A stretch of 64,000 nucleotides of DNA from Gammaproteobacteria bacterium (GTDB lineage: Bacteria > Pseudomonadota > Gammaproteobacteria > Steroidobacterales > Steroidobacteraceae). The translations under genes and the position numbers were made by a program. The DNA is taken from NCBI GenBank assembly GCA_947455595.1, contig CANGOP010000006.1, positions 1-64,000 of the forward strand, given 5' to 3'. The notes beneath the pieces were generated by a model, which saw only the letters and a program-made list of their open reading frames with translations, was not told the DNA's origin and ran no database searches. Below, one piece after another: positions 1 through 8,256 of the stretch. Numbering within the stretch: position 1 is the first letter of the stretch; each line of letters opens with the position of its first letter.

Positions 1-976
1 AGGTGCCGCGCTGACCGTAGGTGTTGTAACCGTCGATGGGACCGCCAAACACGAGGCCACCCTTATCGGACTGACTGATGTAGAAGTGCCCGGCACCGTA
101 GGTGATGACGACATCGAGAACCGGCTTGATCGCTTCGGTGACAAACGCCTGCAGCACATGACTTTCGATGGGTAAACGCAGCCCAACGGTATTCGCGAGG
201 GTCGACGAGTGACCGGCGACGGCGAGGCAGACGATATCCGCACCGATAAAACCCCGGCTCGTTTCAACACCCGTCACGCGACCGCGTTCGGTTACGACAC
301 GCCGCACCTCACAGTGCTCGACGATGTCGACGCCCGCGCGCGACGCCGCCCGCGCATAGCCCCAGGCCACGGCGTCGTGCCGCACGGTGCCGCCGCGCGG
401 CTGCAGGAAACCGCCTAAGACCGGGAAACGGCCGTGATCGAGGTCGACGAGCGGCACAAGTTCCTTCACCTCTTTGCGGTCCAGTGCTTCGGCATCGACA
501 CCGAGTAGGCGCATGCTATTGGCGCGGCGGGTGAAGAGGTCGCGCTGGGCCTCCGTGTGGAATAGGTTCAGCGTACCGCGCTGACTGACCATCGCATTGA
601 AGTTCAGCGTCCGTTCCAATTGCTCCCACAGCTTCAGCGAGTGCTCGTAGAAGCGAATGTTCTGTGGTTGGAAATAATTCGAACGAATGATGGTCGTATT
701 GCGGCCGACGTTGCCGAGGCCAATCGGTCCTTTTTCAAGAACCGCCACATCTGTGATGCCGTGCTGGGTGGCTAGCGCATGCGCAGTCGACAGTCCCTGC
801 CCGCCGCCGCCCACGATGACGACTCGATACTTTGACCGCGGTGTGGCTTTGTGCCAGGCGGACGTCCAGCCTTGGTGTCCGAACAGGCCTTCGCGGAGCA
901 GACGGAATAGCCCGTAGTCTCCGCTGTCGGCGCCGTCACGCCGCACGCTGCGATTTCGATTCAAGTGTAGCTTCAC
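1..976 (-). CDS. FAD-dependent oxidoreductase, sarcosine oxidase beta (SoxB)-like, 3' end cut by window
   Basis: SoxB-like amine oxidase (DAO fold). Translating the minus strand gives an N-terminal dinucleotide-binding stretch, VVIVGGGGQGLSTAHAL, then GRNTTIIRSNYF and the RGGTVRHDAVAWGYARAA segment. All have direct counterparts in the complete SoxB at 29551-30804, so the two are paralogues. The frame is open to base 1, so the C-terminus lies outside. There is no ATG near the N-terminus; a GTG at 976 is the first reasonable start after an in-frame TAA four codons upstream of it, but the Shine-Dalgarno is poor. It is divergent from the yehZ-like gene. Expected role: oxidative demethylation of an N-methyl amino acid, releasing formaldehyde or CH2-THF. 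Function is confident at family level; the substrate is unknown. Confidence 0.85.
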   Translation of the reverse strand, partial: MKLHLNRNRSVRRDGADSGDYGLFRLLREGLFGHQGWTSAWHKATPRSKYRVVIVGGGGQGLSTAHALATQHGITDVAVLEKGPIGLGNVGRNTTIIRSNYFQPQNIRFYEHSLKLWEQLERTLNFNAMVSQRGTLNLFHTEAQRDLFTRRANSMRLLGVDAEALDRKEVKELVPLVDLDHGRFPVLGGFLQPRGGTVRHDAVAWGYARAASRAGVDIVEHCEVRRVVTERGRVTGVETSRGFIGADIVCLAVAGHSSTLANTVGLRLPIESHVLQAFVTEAIKPVLDVVITYGAGHFYISQSDKGGLVFGGPIDGYNTYGQRGT

Positions 977-1155
977 GATATCGGCCAATTATCTCGCCGG
1001 ACGGGCGCGCATTCAGTGCGCGACAGGTCCGAAGTACCGTCGCATGTGACCACGCGGCGCGCGCGATGACAAGCGTATTCATGCTTGACGCTGTGCTTTG
1101 CAATGGCCATGGTTCATCCTGTCGCGGCCGGTGCCGGTCTGCGGTGAGGGAGACT

Positions 1156-2073
1156 GTGTTGTTTAGGTTGGCGCGCCTTGCCGTTTTGGCCTTATTCCTT
1201 GCCGGGACGCCCGTCTGGGCGGCCTCGCCCGCGGGCGTGGTGGTGTCCTCCAAGTTGTCGACCGAGTCCGCCATGATCGGTCAGATGATCCGACTGGTCC
1301 TGTCAGCGCACGGGATCCCGACCGTTGATCGCATGACGTTGGGTGCGACCCCAGTCGTGCGTCGCGCGCTTCTCGCGGGTGAAATTGATCTGTACGTTGA
1401 ATACACCGGCAACGCGGGGTTTTTCTTCAATCGCCCGGCAGACCCGGTCTGGAAAGACGCGGCGGCAGGCTATGCCGAGGGTGCGCGTTTGGATCTCGCG
1501 GCCCATCAGATCGTCTGGCTGGAGCCAGCGCCGGCAAGCAATGCGTGGGCGCTGGCCATTCGCGAGGATGTGGCGCGCCGCGCCGGATTGGTCACGATGA
1601 CCGATTTTGGGCGGTGGGTGCGCAGCGGTGGTGACGTCGTCTTGGCCTGCTCGGCCGAGTTCGCCAATGCCGGTACGCTGCGATCCTTGGAGAAGACCTA
1701 TGGGTTCCAGTTGCGGCCCGAGCAGAAGATCGTGCTCGCCGGTGGGGAGACCTCGGCGACGATCGGCGCGGCGGCCGCGCGGACGAACGGCGTAAACGTG
1801 GCGATGGTCTATGCGACCGACGGTGGGATCGTCAGTGCCCGGCTGCGCGTGCTCGATGATGATCGACACGATCAGCCGATCTACGCGCCGGTGCCCACCG
1901 CGCGTCAGGCCGTCTTGCAGCGCTACCCGGCCATTCCCGGCATTCTGGCGCCGCTCATGAAGAGCCTGGATCGAGAGCGGCTGCAGCGTTTGAACGAACG
2001 CGTGCAGATCGACGGTGAGGCACCGGCGAGCGTGGCGCGTGATTACTTGCGCAGTCAGGGGTTCTTGCCGTGA
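1156..2073 (+). CDS. yehZ: glycine betaine/osmoprotectant ABC transporter, periplasmic binding protein (YehZ/OsmF-like)
   Basis: Type II periplasmic binding protein of the OpuAC/YehZ family. The mature part begins VVVSSKLSTESAMIGQMI and contains the family motif DLYVEYTGN, where the betaine-binding aromatic cage sits in homologues. A Sec signal peptide (LARLAVLALFLAG, cut after VWA near residue 22) is visible. The open frame runs far upstream, but a GTG at 1156 or TTG at 1159 directly follows AGGGAG (1147-1152) and gives a correctly placed signal peptide. The length of about 305 residues matches E. coli YehZ. It is followed by permease, ATPase and permease genes in exactly the yehZ-Y-X-W order, each overlapping the next by a few bases. 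Likely substrate: betaine or a related compatible solute. Confidence 0.88.
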   Translation: MLFRLARLAVLALFLAGTPVWAASPAGVVVSSKLSTESAMIGQMIRLVLSAHGIPTVDRMTLGATPVVRRALLAGEIDLYVEYTGNAGFFFNRPADPVWKDAAAGYAEGARLDLAAHQIVWLEPAPASNAWALAIREDVARRAGLVTMTDFGRWVRSGGDVVLACSAEFANAGTLRSLEKTYGFQLRPEQKIVLAGGETSATIGAAAARTNGVNVAMVYATDGGIVSARLRVLDDDRHDQPIYAPVPTARQAVLQRYPAIPGILAPLMKSLDRERLQRLNERVQIDGEAPASVARDYLRSQGFLP

Positions 2074-3224
2074 TGCGGCCACGGCTCGATCTGCCCGCGT
2101 GGCTATTTGGCTCGATCGCCGTCGGGGCGCTGTTTGGGTTGCCCTTTGTGATCTCGAAAGCCAATCGCATAGTCCCCGGCGTGCCCGTGGGGCTCGTCGA
2201 TGCCTTAGGCCCTGGATCCGTGCTGCGGTGGTGGGTGTTGGCCGTGATCGGGGTGACGGCGGTGCTCACGCAACGTCGTTGGCTGCGCCTCGTGGCGACG
2301 GGACTTCTCTGCGTGTGGTTCGCTCTTGCGTTGGGTCACGCGGCACAACTGCTCACGCCACCGGGCAACGCCGTGGTGCGGATTGCGCCCGGTGCCGGCT
2401 TTTGGTGCGCGATGGCGAGCGTTGCGCTCTTAGGGGTCGATGCCGCGGCGCGCCTGCAACTGCGTGCGCTGGCTCGCTTGGCGTTATTGGGGCTGGTGAT
2501 GCTCGTCTTGTGGGCGGCTCTGGCCAGTGGCTACTTCGATCACGTCTCGGTAGTCCGCGAGTACGCCGTGAACGCCGACCGCTTTGCGCATGAGTTCAGC
2601 CGACACCTGTCTCTCGCACTCGGATCGGTGTTGGCCGCTGTGGCCGTGGGCTTGCCGATGGGACTCGCGTGTCAGGGGCGCCCTTGGCTGCGTCAGGCGG
2701 TACTCTCAACGTTGAGCCTCGTGCAGACCATTCCCTCCATCGCGCTCTACGGCATGCTCATGGCCCCGTTGGCAGCGCTCGCTGTGACGGTGCCCACCCT
2801 CGCGCAATGGGGCATCGGGGGTATCGGCTATGCCCCCGCCGTGGTGGCGCTGTTTCTGTATGCCTTGTTGCCGGTGGTGGCCAACACGGTACTTGGCCTG
2901 GCAAGCGTCGACCCGGCCGTTGTGGACGCAGCGCGGGGAATGGGGCTGACTGACGGAAAGATCCTCACGCGAATTCGCTGGCCCCTGGCGTTGCCGACGA
3001 TCGTGACCGGGGTGCGGGTGGTGCTGGTACAAAATATGGGATTGGCGGCCATTGCCGCGCTCATCGGAGGCGGCGGCTTGGGGACTTTCATTTTTCAAGG
3101 CATCGGCCAGACAGCGATCGATCTAGTCTTGCTCGGCGCCTTGCCGACCGTGGCCTTGGCCTTGGCCGCGGGCGTGGTGCTCGACGCGCTGGTCGAATGG
3201 CTAGATCGACGGAGACCGGCATGA
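2073..3224 (+). CDS. yehY: osmoprotectant ABC transporter permease (YehY-like)
   Basis: Inner-membrane permease of about 383 residues, the size of E. coli YehY. The N-terminal half holds several extra membrane segments; the C-terminal half is the BPD_transp_1 domain, with the EAA-type coupling loop AARGMGLTDGKILTRI that docks on the ATPase. The ATG at 2073 overlaps the yehZ stop (TGATG), so translation is probably coupled; a GTG one codon earlier is also possible. It forms the channel with the second, shorter permease at 4156-4887. Confidence 0.88.
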   Translation: MRPRLDLPAWLFGSIAVGALFGLPFVISKANRIVPGVPVGLVDALGPGSVLRWWVLAVIGVTAVLTQRRWLRLVATGLLCVWFALALGHAAQLLTPPGNAVVRIAPGAGFWCAMASVALLGVDAAARLQLRALARLALLGLVMLVLWAALASGYFDHVSVVREYAVNADRFAHEFSRHLSLALGSVLAAVAVGLPMGLACQGRPWLRQAVLSTLSLVQTIPSIALYGMLMAPLAALAVTVPTLAQWGIGGIGYAPAVVALFLYALLPVVANTVLGLASVDPAVVDAARGMGLTDGKILTRIRWPLALPTIVTGVRVVLVQNMGLAAIAALIGGGGLGTFIFQGIGQTAIDLVLLGALPTVALALAAGVVLDALVEWLDRRRPA

Positions 3225-4159
3225 TCGAAATCGAGTCACTGTCAAAACGCTACGGTGAGTTGACTGTCGTCGATGCGGTCGATCTGATCATACCGAAAGG
3301 ATCGATCACGGCGATCGTGGGGACCTCAGGATCAGGTAAGTCGACCCTGCTGCGCATGATTAACCGATTGATTGAACCGAGCAGTGGGCAGGTCCGGATC
3401 GACGGTCGTCTCACCACCTCAGAACCTGCACCGGCGCTGCGCCGGCGCATCGGGTACGTCATCCAAGGCAACGGTTTATTTCCGCATCGCACGGTGGCCG
3501 AGAACATTGCCACCGTGCCGCAGTTGCTTGGCTGGGAGCCTGCGCGCATCGCTGCGCGGACCGAGCAGCTCCTCACGCTGTTCGGCTTAGATCCCGCGAT
3601 CCATGCCCGGCGTCTACCTGCAGAACTCTCCGGTGGTCAGCAGCAGCGTGTGGGAGTCGCCCGCGCGCTCGCGGCCGGTCCCTCGGTGCTCTTGATGGAT
3701 GAGCCTTTCGGCGCGCTCGATCCGATCATTCGTGCCAAGGCACAAGAGGACTTGCGCACCATCCAACGCCAGTTGGGCACCACCGTGGTGATCGTTACGC
3801 ACGACATGGAAGAGGCGTTCCTGCTCGCCGATCGCATCGCGGTGCTCGACAATGGGAAACTCTTGCAGCACGACGTGCCGGCGCGACTCCTGACCCATCC
3901 GGCGCATCCGCAGGTGATGGCGCTGACCGGGACGACCGATCGGGCCCTGCGCTTGCTGTCGCTTGAATCCACCGCGGCCATCGTGACGGCCGGTGAGGTG
4001 TCGGGGCCGGATCTGCCCGCATCGATGTCTTTGCGCGAGGCGTTGTCTGCGCTGATCTGGGCGGGAGCGACGGCTGGTAATGTGCTCGACGCACACGGAC
4101 AGCGGAGCGGGCATGTGACGATGCAGGCTATCCTGACGCGAGGGTCGGCAGCGCGATGA
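3221..4159 (+). CDS. yehX: osmoprotectant ABC transporter ATP-binding protein (YehX-like)
   Basis: ABC ATPase of the ProV/OpuCA group. Walker A GTSGSGKS, Q-loop VIQGNGLFPH, signature LSGGQQQRV, Walker B VLLMDEP and switch histidine in IVTHDMEE are all intact. The tail after about residue 235 is short, with no obvious paired CBS domains, as in YehX. The start is set at the ATG overlapping the permease stop (ATGA at 3221-3224) and preceded by GGAGA; an ATG at 3197 lies inside the previous gene without a better ribosome site. It powers the YehY/YehW channel. Confidence 0.9.
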   Translation: MIEIESLSKRYGELTVVDAVDLIIPKGSITAIVGTSGSGKSTLLRMINRLIEPSSGQVRIDGRLTTSEPAPALRRRIGYVIQGNGLFPHRTVAENIATVPQLLGWEPARIAARTEQLLTLFGLDPAIHARRLPAELSGGQQQRVGVARALAAGPSVLLMDEPFGALDPIIRAKAQEDLRTIQRQLGTTVVIVTHDMEEAFLLADRIAVLDNGKLLQHDVPARLLTHPAHPQVMALTGTTDRALRLLSLESTAAIVTAGEVSGPDLPASMSLREALSALIWAGATAGNVLDAHGQRSGHVTMQAILTRGSAAR

Positions 4160-4887
4160 AGGCCTCGGGCGTCATCCGCGTCGGCGTCTGGGGGCTTCTG
4201 ATCGCCTTCCTCCTGAAGCCGCAGGTGTTTGCGCCGGCGTTCGCGCCGTTGACCCAACACGATGCGCCGGCAATCTACGATCAGGGGGATCTTGCGACGC
4301 TTGCGTGGGCGCACCTGGGCCTCGTGCTCACCGCCACGTCATTGAGTGCGCTATTGGCGATTGGTCTTGCGATCTTGGTGAGCCGAGGGCCGGGGCGGGC
4401 GTTCCTGCCCATGTCGCGCTCGCTCGTCGGGATTGGCCAAACGTTTCCGCCGGTGGCCGTGCTCGCGATTGCCGTGCCGCTCGTCGGCTTTGGTATCAAG
4501 CCCACGCTCATCGCTTTGGTCGCATACGGACTGCTGCCCATATTCGAAAACTCCCTGACGGGACTGTCGCAGGTACCGGCCAGCGTGCTGGAAGCGGCGG
4601 ATGGTGCGGGCATGAGCCCAATCCAACGCCTGTGGTCGGTGGAATTACCGCTGGCGCGACCGCTCATGATCGAAGGCCTGCGGCAAACCTTGGTGATCAG
4701 CGTGGGGACGGCAACGCTCGGCTCGACAGTGGCCTCGCAGGGACTCGGCGAAGTGATCATCGCGGGGCTTCTCTCGGACAATTCGGCGTTCGTGCTGCAA
4801 GGCGGCCTCATCACCGGCTTGATGGCGATCTTGCTGCACGATGCCGTAGGTCTGATCGCGCAGCGCTGGCAGCGTCCAGTACAGTGA
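4156..4887 (+). CDS. yehW: osmoprotectant ABC transporter permease (YehW-like)
   Basis: Second permease of the importer: 243 residues, the same length as E. coli YehW. It has multiple hydrophobic segments and the coupling motif AADGAGMSPIQRLWSVELP in its C-terminal half. The start codon overlaps the stop of the ATPase gene (ATGA), completing a four-gene translationally coupled unit. It is shorter than the YehY partner because it has only the core transport domain. Confidence 0.88.
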   Translation: MKASGVIRVGVWGLLIAFLLKPQVFAPAFAPLTQHDAPAIYDQGDLATLAWAHLGLVLTATSLSALLAIGLAILVSRGPGRAFLPMSRSLVGIGQTFPPVAVLAIAVPLVGFGIKPTLIALVAYGLLPIFENSLTGLSQVPASVLEAADGAGMSPIQRLWSVELPLARPLMIEGLRQTLVISVGTATLGSTVASQGLGEVIIAGLLSDNSAFVLQGGLITGLMAILLHDAVGLIAQRWQRPVQ

Positions 4888-4960
4888 TTGGCGGTGATCC
4901 GCGCGCGCACACCCTAAAGATTCCGCTAGACTCAAGCGACGCGCTTGCGAACGATGCCCT

Positions 4961-5905
4961 ATGACGATTTTTGCGAACCTGTTGACCCCTGAGCCCTCCC
5001 GCTATGCCAATGCTCCACGAATGGAGTGGCCGACGGTGTTGTTGGCCGTCGTAATTTACGGTGGCTGGTGTGCGTTCACATGGGCGTATGCGTCGATCCC
5101 CGCTTGGCTGGGGTTGCCGGTGCTGGCGATCCTCGTGGCGTGGCACGGATCACTGCAGCACGAAGTGCTGCACGGGCATCCCACGCGTTGGCGCGGGTTG
5201 AATGATCTCATTGGTATCTTCCCGATCTCGTTGTGGATTCCGTACACGCGTTACAAGCGGCTACACCTGAAGCACCACAACAACGAGCGCCTCACGGACC
5301 CGATCGATGATCCGGAGTCGTACTATCTGACGGCGGAGAAGTGGGCTTCGATGTCCCCGCCGATGCGCGCGTTGTGGCGCTTCGACCAAACGTTGCTCGG
5401 GCGGGTGACGATTGGTCCGCCCTTGCACATCCTGATGTATTGGGTCGGTGAATGGCAGGCCGTGTGGCGGGGAGATGCCGGCGCGCGAGCGGCTTGGCTT
5501 GAGCATCTGCTGTGGTGCGTTCCCGTGATCTGGTGGATCACCGACATCTGCGACATGCCCTTCTGGGTCTATCTCGTCGGCGTCATGCTGCCGAGCAAGA
5601 GCTTGGGTTCCGTGCGTTCCTTTGCCGAGCATCGCGCCCTGCCGAACGTGCACGAGCGCATCGCGATTGTCGAAGGTAGCTGGTTTTTCGGACCGCTCTT
5701 CCTGTTCAACAATCTGCATGTGTTGCACCACGATGAACCCTTGATGCCGTGGTACGCATACCTGCCGCGTTACCGCGAGCGCCGTGAGGAATTGCTGCGC
5801 CTGAACAACGGTCTTTTGTATCGCACGTATTTCGATGTGGCGCGCCGATATCTGTTGAAGCCCCACGACGTTACCGTACACCCCACCGGGCGCGTGCCGC
5901 TGTAA
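4961..5905 (+). CDS. membrane fatty acid desaturase/hydroxylase-family protein
   Basis: Integral-membrane di-iron protein of 314 residues with three histidine clusters: HEVLH near residue 65, HLKHHNN near 103 and HVLHH near 250, plus FAEHRALPN. This is the FA_desaturase layout. Hydrophobic segments lie before the first box and in the middle. Family members insert double bonds or hydroxyls into lipids or small amines; the substrate cannot be read here. It starts 73 nt after yehW on the same strand and converges on the PhnD-like gene 6 nt away, so it may be the last gene of the osmoprotectant operon. No strong Shine-Dalgarno is seen before the ATG. A role in the amine pathway is only a context guess. 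Confidence 0.75.
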   Translation: MTIFANLLTPEPSRYANAPRMEWPTVLLAVVIYGGWCAFTWAYASIPAWLGLPVLAILVAWHGSLQHEVLHGHPTRWRGLNDLIGIFPISLWIPYTRYKRLHLKHHNNERLTDPIDDPESYYLTAEKWASMSPPMRALWRFDQTLLGRVTIGPPLHILMYWVGEWQAVWRGDAGARAAWLEHLLWCVPVIWWITDICDMPFWVYLVGVMLPSKSLGSVRSFAEHRALPNVHERIAIVEGSWFFGPLFLFNNLHVLHHDEPLMPWYAYLPRYRERREELLRLNNGLLYRTYFDVARRYLLKPHDVTVHPTGRVPL

Positions 5906-5911
5906 GGGCAA

Positions 5912-6700
5912 TCAGGCGGGAAGCGGATACCCGGCGGCCAGCGCTTCCTGATCGCGCGCCACCGTCAACGCAAAATCATCCTGTGTCACCGGCGCAAAGC
6001 CGATGAGCCCGAGCGCCTCCTGGCAGTCCTCAAACCAAGGGCGCGTGGCGGCCTGTGCAAAAGCCGCCCTCAATCGTGCGATCGCGTCGTCCGGTATGGC
6101 GATACTGGCCACAAACGCAGGCATCGGCGCCACGTCCGTGGACTCCAGCACGCGAATCCCGGCCGTGAGTTCGGGTGCGTGCTGTGCGATCAGCCAGTGC
6201 CAGTAGGCATCCAAGGGTCCAACCTCGAACCGGCCTTCGCGCACACCGTCGAGGATCGCCCGCGCGGTGACGAGGTCCGGCACCATCTCGCGATAGAGAC
6301 GGGAGCGCACCTCGCTGCGATAGCGCAGCAGGTGATGCCGAAACGCATTGAAGCCCGAGTGCGAGTGGCGCACGGTCCAGGCAGCGCGATGCCCAAAGGT
6401 GTCCTCGAGGGTCTGAAAAGGCGCATCGGCGCGCACGATCAGGTCGCTGCGGTACACCGGACGCCCCTGTGCCCACGGCATCGCCGGGATGGGTGCCGCG
6501 ATCGGGATGACGGGCGCAAGCCGCATCGCGATCGGATAGCCGCACATCAGCACGCAACCCACGTCCGGACGGTTCCACAACGCCTCGAGCGGTTGCGGCG
6601 CGGGGTAGGGCAGGTAGTCGAGCGTAACCTCGGCCTCGCGCGCCACCTTTGTGATGAGGTGCTGCCAATGACGCTCCACGGCGGGCGTCACCGAATACAT
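5912..6700 (-). CDS. PhnD/SsuA-type substrate-binding-like protein, no visible signal peptide
   Basis: About 262 residues resembling PhnD-type phosphonate-binding proteins (periplasmic binding fold II): central VGCVLMCGYPIAMRL and the VGPLDAYWHWLI segment match the family ligand-site region. No signal sequence or lipobox is seen at the N-terminus, and no permease or ATPase partner adjoins it. The frame is open upstream through GLKSPISNAR, so translation may begin slightly earlier, overlapping the MttB stop at 6724 (a CTG overlaps that TGA). It is last in the minus-strand unit sulfotransferase-MttB-this gene. It may act as a soluble ligand sensor or chaperone rather than a transporter part; this is inference. 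Confidence 0.72.
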   Translation of the reverse strand: MYSVTPAVERHWQHLITKVAREAEVTLDYLPYPAPQPLEALWNRPDVGCVLMCGYPIAMRLAPVIPIAAPIPAMPWAQGRPVYRSDLIVRADAPFQTLEDTFGHRAAWTVRHSHSGFNAFRHHLLRYRSEVRSRLYREMVPDLVTARAILDGVREGRFEVGPLDAYWHWLIAQHAPELTAGIRVLESTDVAPMPAFVASIAIPDDAIARLRAAFAQAATRPWFEDCQEALGLIGFAPVTQDDFALTVARDQEALAAGYPLPA

Positions 6701-6723
6701 CCGGGCATTGCTGATCGGCGACT

Positions 6724-8256
6724 TCAGACCGACAACTCCCGTTGGCGACGGGCGACGTAGTCATTCACCGCTTCGTGGATGGCCGGATCGAGTGCCGGCG
6801 GTACGCTCTCGGACAGCAGTCGCTGCCACAATTGCGTGGCGCGCATCGTCGCGTCGCGGGAGCCGGCTTCGGTCCAGGCTTCGTAGCTGGACCAATCGGA
6901 CAAGAGCGGCCGATAGAACGCGTTTTGGTAGCGCGCGAGCGTATGGGCCGTCCCAAAGTGATGCCCGCCTGGGGGCACTTCGCGGATCGCCTCAAAGCCT
7001 AAGTCGTCATCGCTGAACTCGACCGGCCGCAAGATCCCCGCCCAGTGCCGAATGAGCTCTGCGTCGACCACGATCTTTTCGTAGCACGCGGACAAGCCCC
7101 CTTCGAGCCAACCCGCCGCGTGGCTCACGAGGTGGCTGTGCGAGAGGATAGCCGCTTGCAGTGCGAACGCGGTCTCATACGTCGATTGAGCATCTACACA
7201 GGGCGCGGCGTTCACGGCACTGGTGCGGACCGGTAGACCCAGTCGCCGGCCGATCTGCGCGCTGGCAATGACGCCTTGCACGTACTCAGGGGTTCCAAAA
7301 GCCGGCGACCCGGACTTTAAATCCACATTGGAGGTGAAACCGCCCAGCACACACGGCGCGCCTGGGCGCACCAACTGACAAAGCACGACGATGCCGAGCG
7401 CCTCGGCCGTCTGCTGTGCCAACGCGCCGGCCAGCGTGACCGGCGCCATGGCGCCCATCAACGTGAAAGGGGTGACCACCACGCACTGTCCGTGGTCGGC
7501 CATCACCATGATGTTATCGAGAATTTCTTCATCGAGCCGGCGCGGTGAGTTGACGTTGGTGACCGTCATCAATGTCGGTCGCGTGAGGAGATCGTCGACC
7601 GAACAGCCGTGCTCAATGGCCGACAGGGCGAGTGCATCGAGCGCCTGCACACCGCCAACACCACGCGCGGCCCAGACGATGTCCGAGCATTCGATGTGCG
7701 CACGATAGGCTTCGAGGTGACGGGTGGCGACCGGTATGTCGGTGGGCTCGACCACAATGCCACCCTGCCATTGCGTTACACCCAGCGTATGGGTAAGGCG
7801 AAGGATGTTCCGGAAGGCTTCAAGGTCACCATAGCGACGCCCATCCCGACCGTCACGAATATTCGGGGCCCCGTGGACCGGCCCGAAGTTCACGGCATTG
7901 CCGCCCACCTGCAAGTGACGATCTGGGTTGCGCGCGTGAAGCACGAACGTACTAGGCGCAGTTTTCAATTGCGCATCAATGAGGTCACGGCCGAGTCTAA
8001 CGAGGCCGCTCTCATCATCCACCCACGCACCTGCCCGACGGTAGATCTCGCGCGCTGCGGCACTGCGAATCTCGAGGCCGAGTTCTTCGAGTACGCGATA
8101 AGCGGTCTCGAGGATGCGCTCGACTTGCTCGCTCGATAGGACTTCGAGCGGTGGGCCCGGTGGGCGAAGCGCGGGTAACGGCGCCCACGTGGTTTCGCTG
8201 GGCTTGCGCGCACGCGCCTCGTCGCGGCGCCGCGGGCCTGGGCGGCGCTCACTCAC
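6724..8256 (-). CDS. MttB-family (trimethylamine methyltransferase-like) protein 1, non-pyrrolysine
   Basis: TIM-barrel corrinoid-dependent methyltransferase of the MttB superfamily. It is uninterrupted, with no in-frame amber codon, so it belongs to the non-pyrrolysine branch that includes the glycine betaine methyltransferase MtgB. Family features: the ILETAYRVLEELGLEI start of the barrel, a glycine-rich core (APVTLAGALAQQTAEALGIV) and the C-terminal SHAAGWLEGGLSACYEK segment. The GTG at 8256 is chosen because it overlaps the sulfotransferase stop (GTGA); an ATG at 8316 would overlap by more than 60 nt. The N-terminus is Arg-rich (residues 4-17). Expected reaction: CH3-N+ substrate + Co(I) corrinoid protein gives demethylated amine + CH3-Co(III). 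The substrate is unknown; glycine betaine is favoured by context. Confidence 0.88.
   Translation of the reverse strand: MSERRPGPRRRDEARARKPSETTWAPLPALRPPGPPLEVLSSEQVERILETAYRVLEELGLEIRSAAAREIYRRAGAWVDDESGLVRLGRDLIDAQLKTAPSTFVLHARNPDRHLQVGGNAVNFGPVHGAPNIRDGRDGRRYGDLEAFRNILRLTHTLGVTQWQGGIVVEPTDIPVATRHLEAYRAHIECSDIVWAARGVGGVQALDALALSAIEHGCSVDDLLTRPTLMTVTNVNSPRRLDEEILDNIMVMADHGQCVVVTPFTLMGAMAPVTLAGALAQQTAEALGIVVLCQLVRPGAPCVLGGFTSNVDLKSGSPAFGTPEYVQGVIASAQIGRRLGLPVRTSAVNAAPCVDAQSTYETAFALQAAILSHSHLVSHAAGWLEGGLSACYEKIVVDAELIRHWAGILRPVEFSDDDLGFEAIREVPPGGHHFGTAHTLARYQNAFYRPLLSDWSSYEAWTEAGSRDATMRATQLWQRLLSESVPPALDPAIHEAVNDYVARRQRELSV

Noticed and set aside
4933-4947. Short inverted repeat CAAGCG-ACG-CGCTTG before the desaturase gene
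   Set aside because: Only 6 bp, no T-tract, not clearly placed for an operator; expected by chance in GC-rich DNA.
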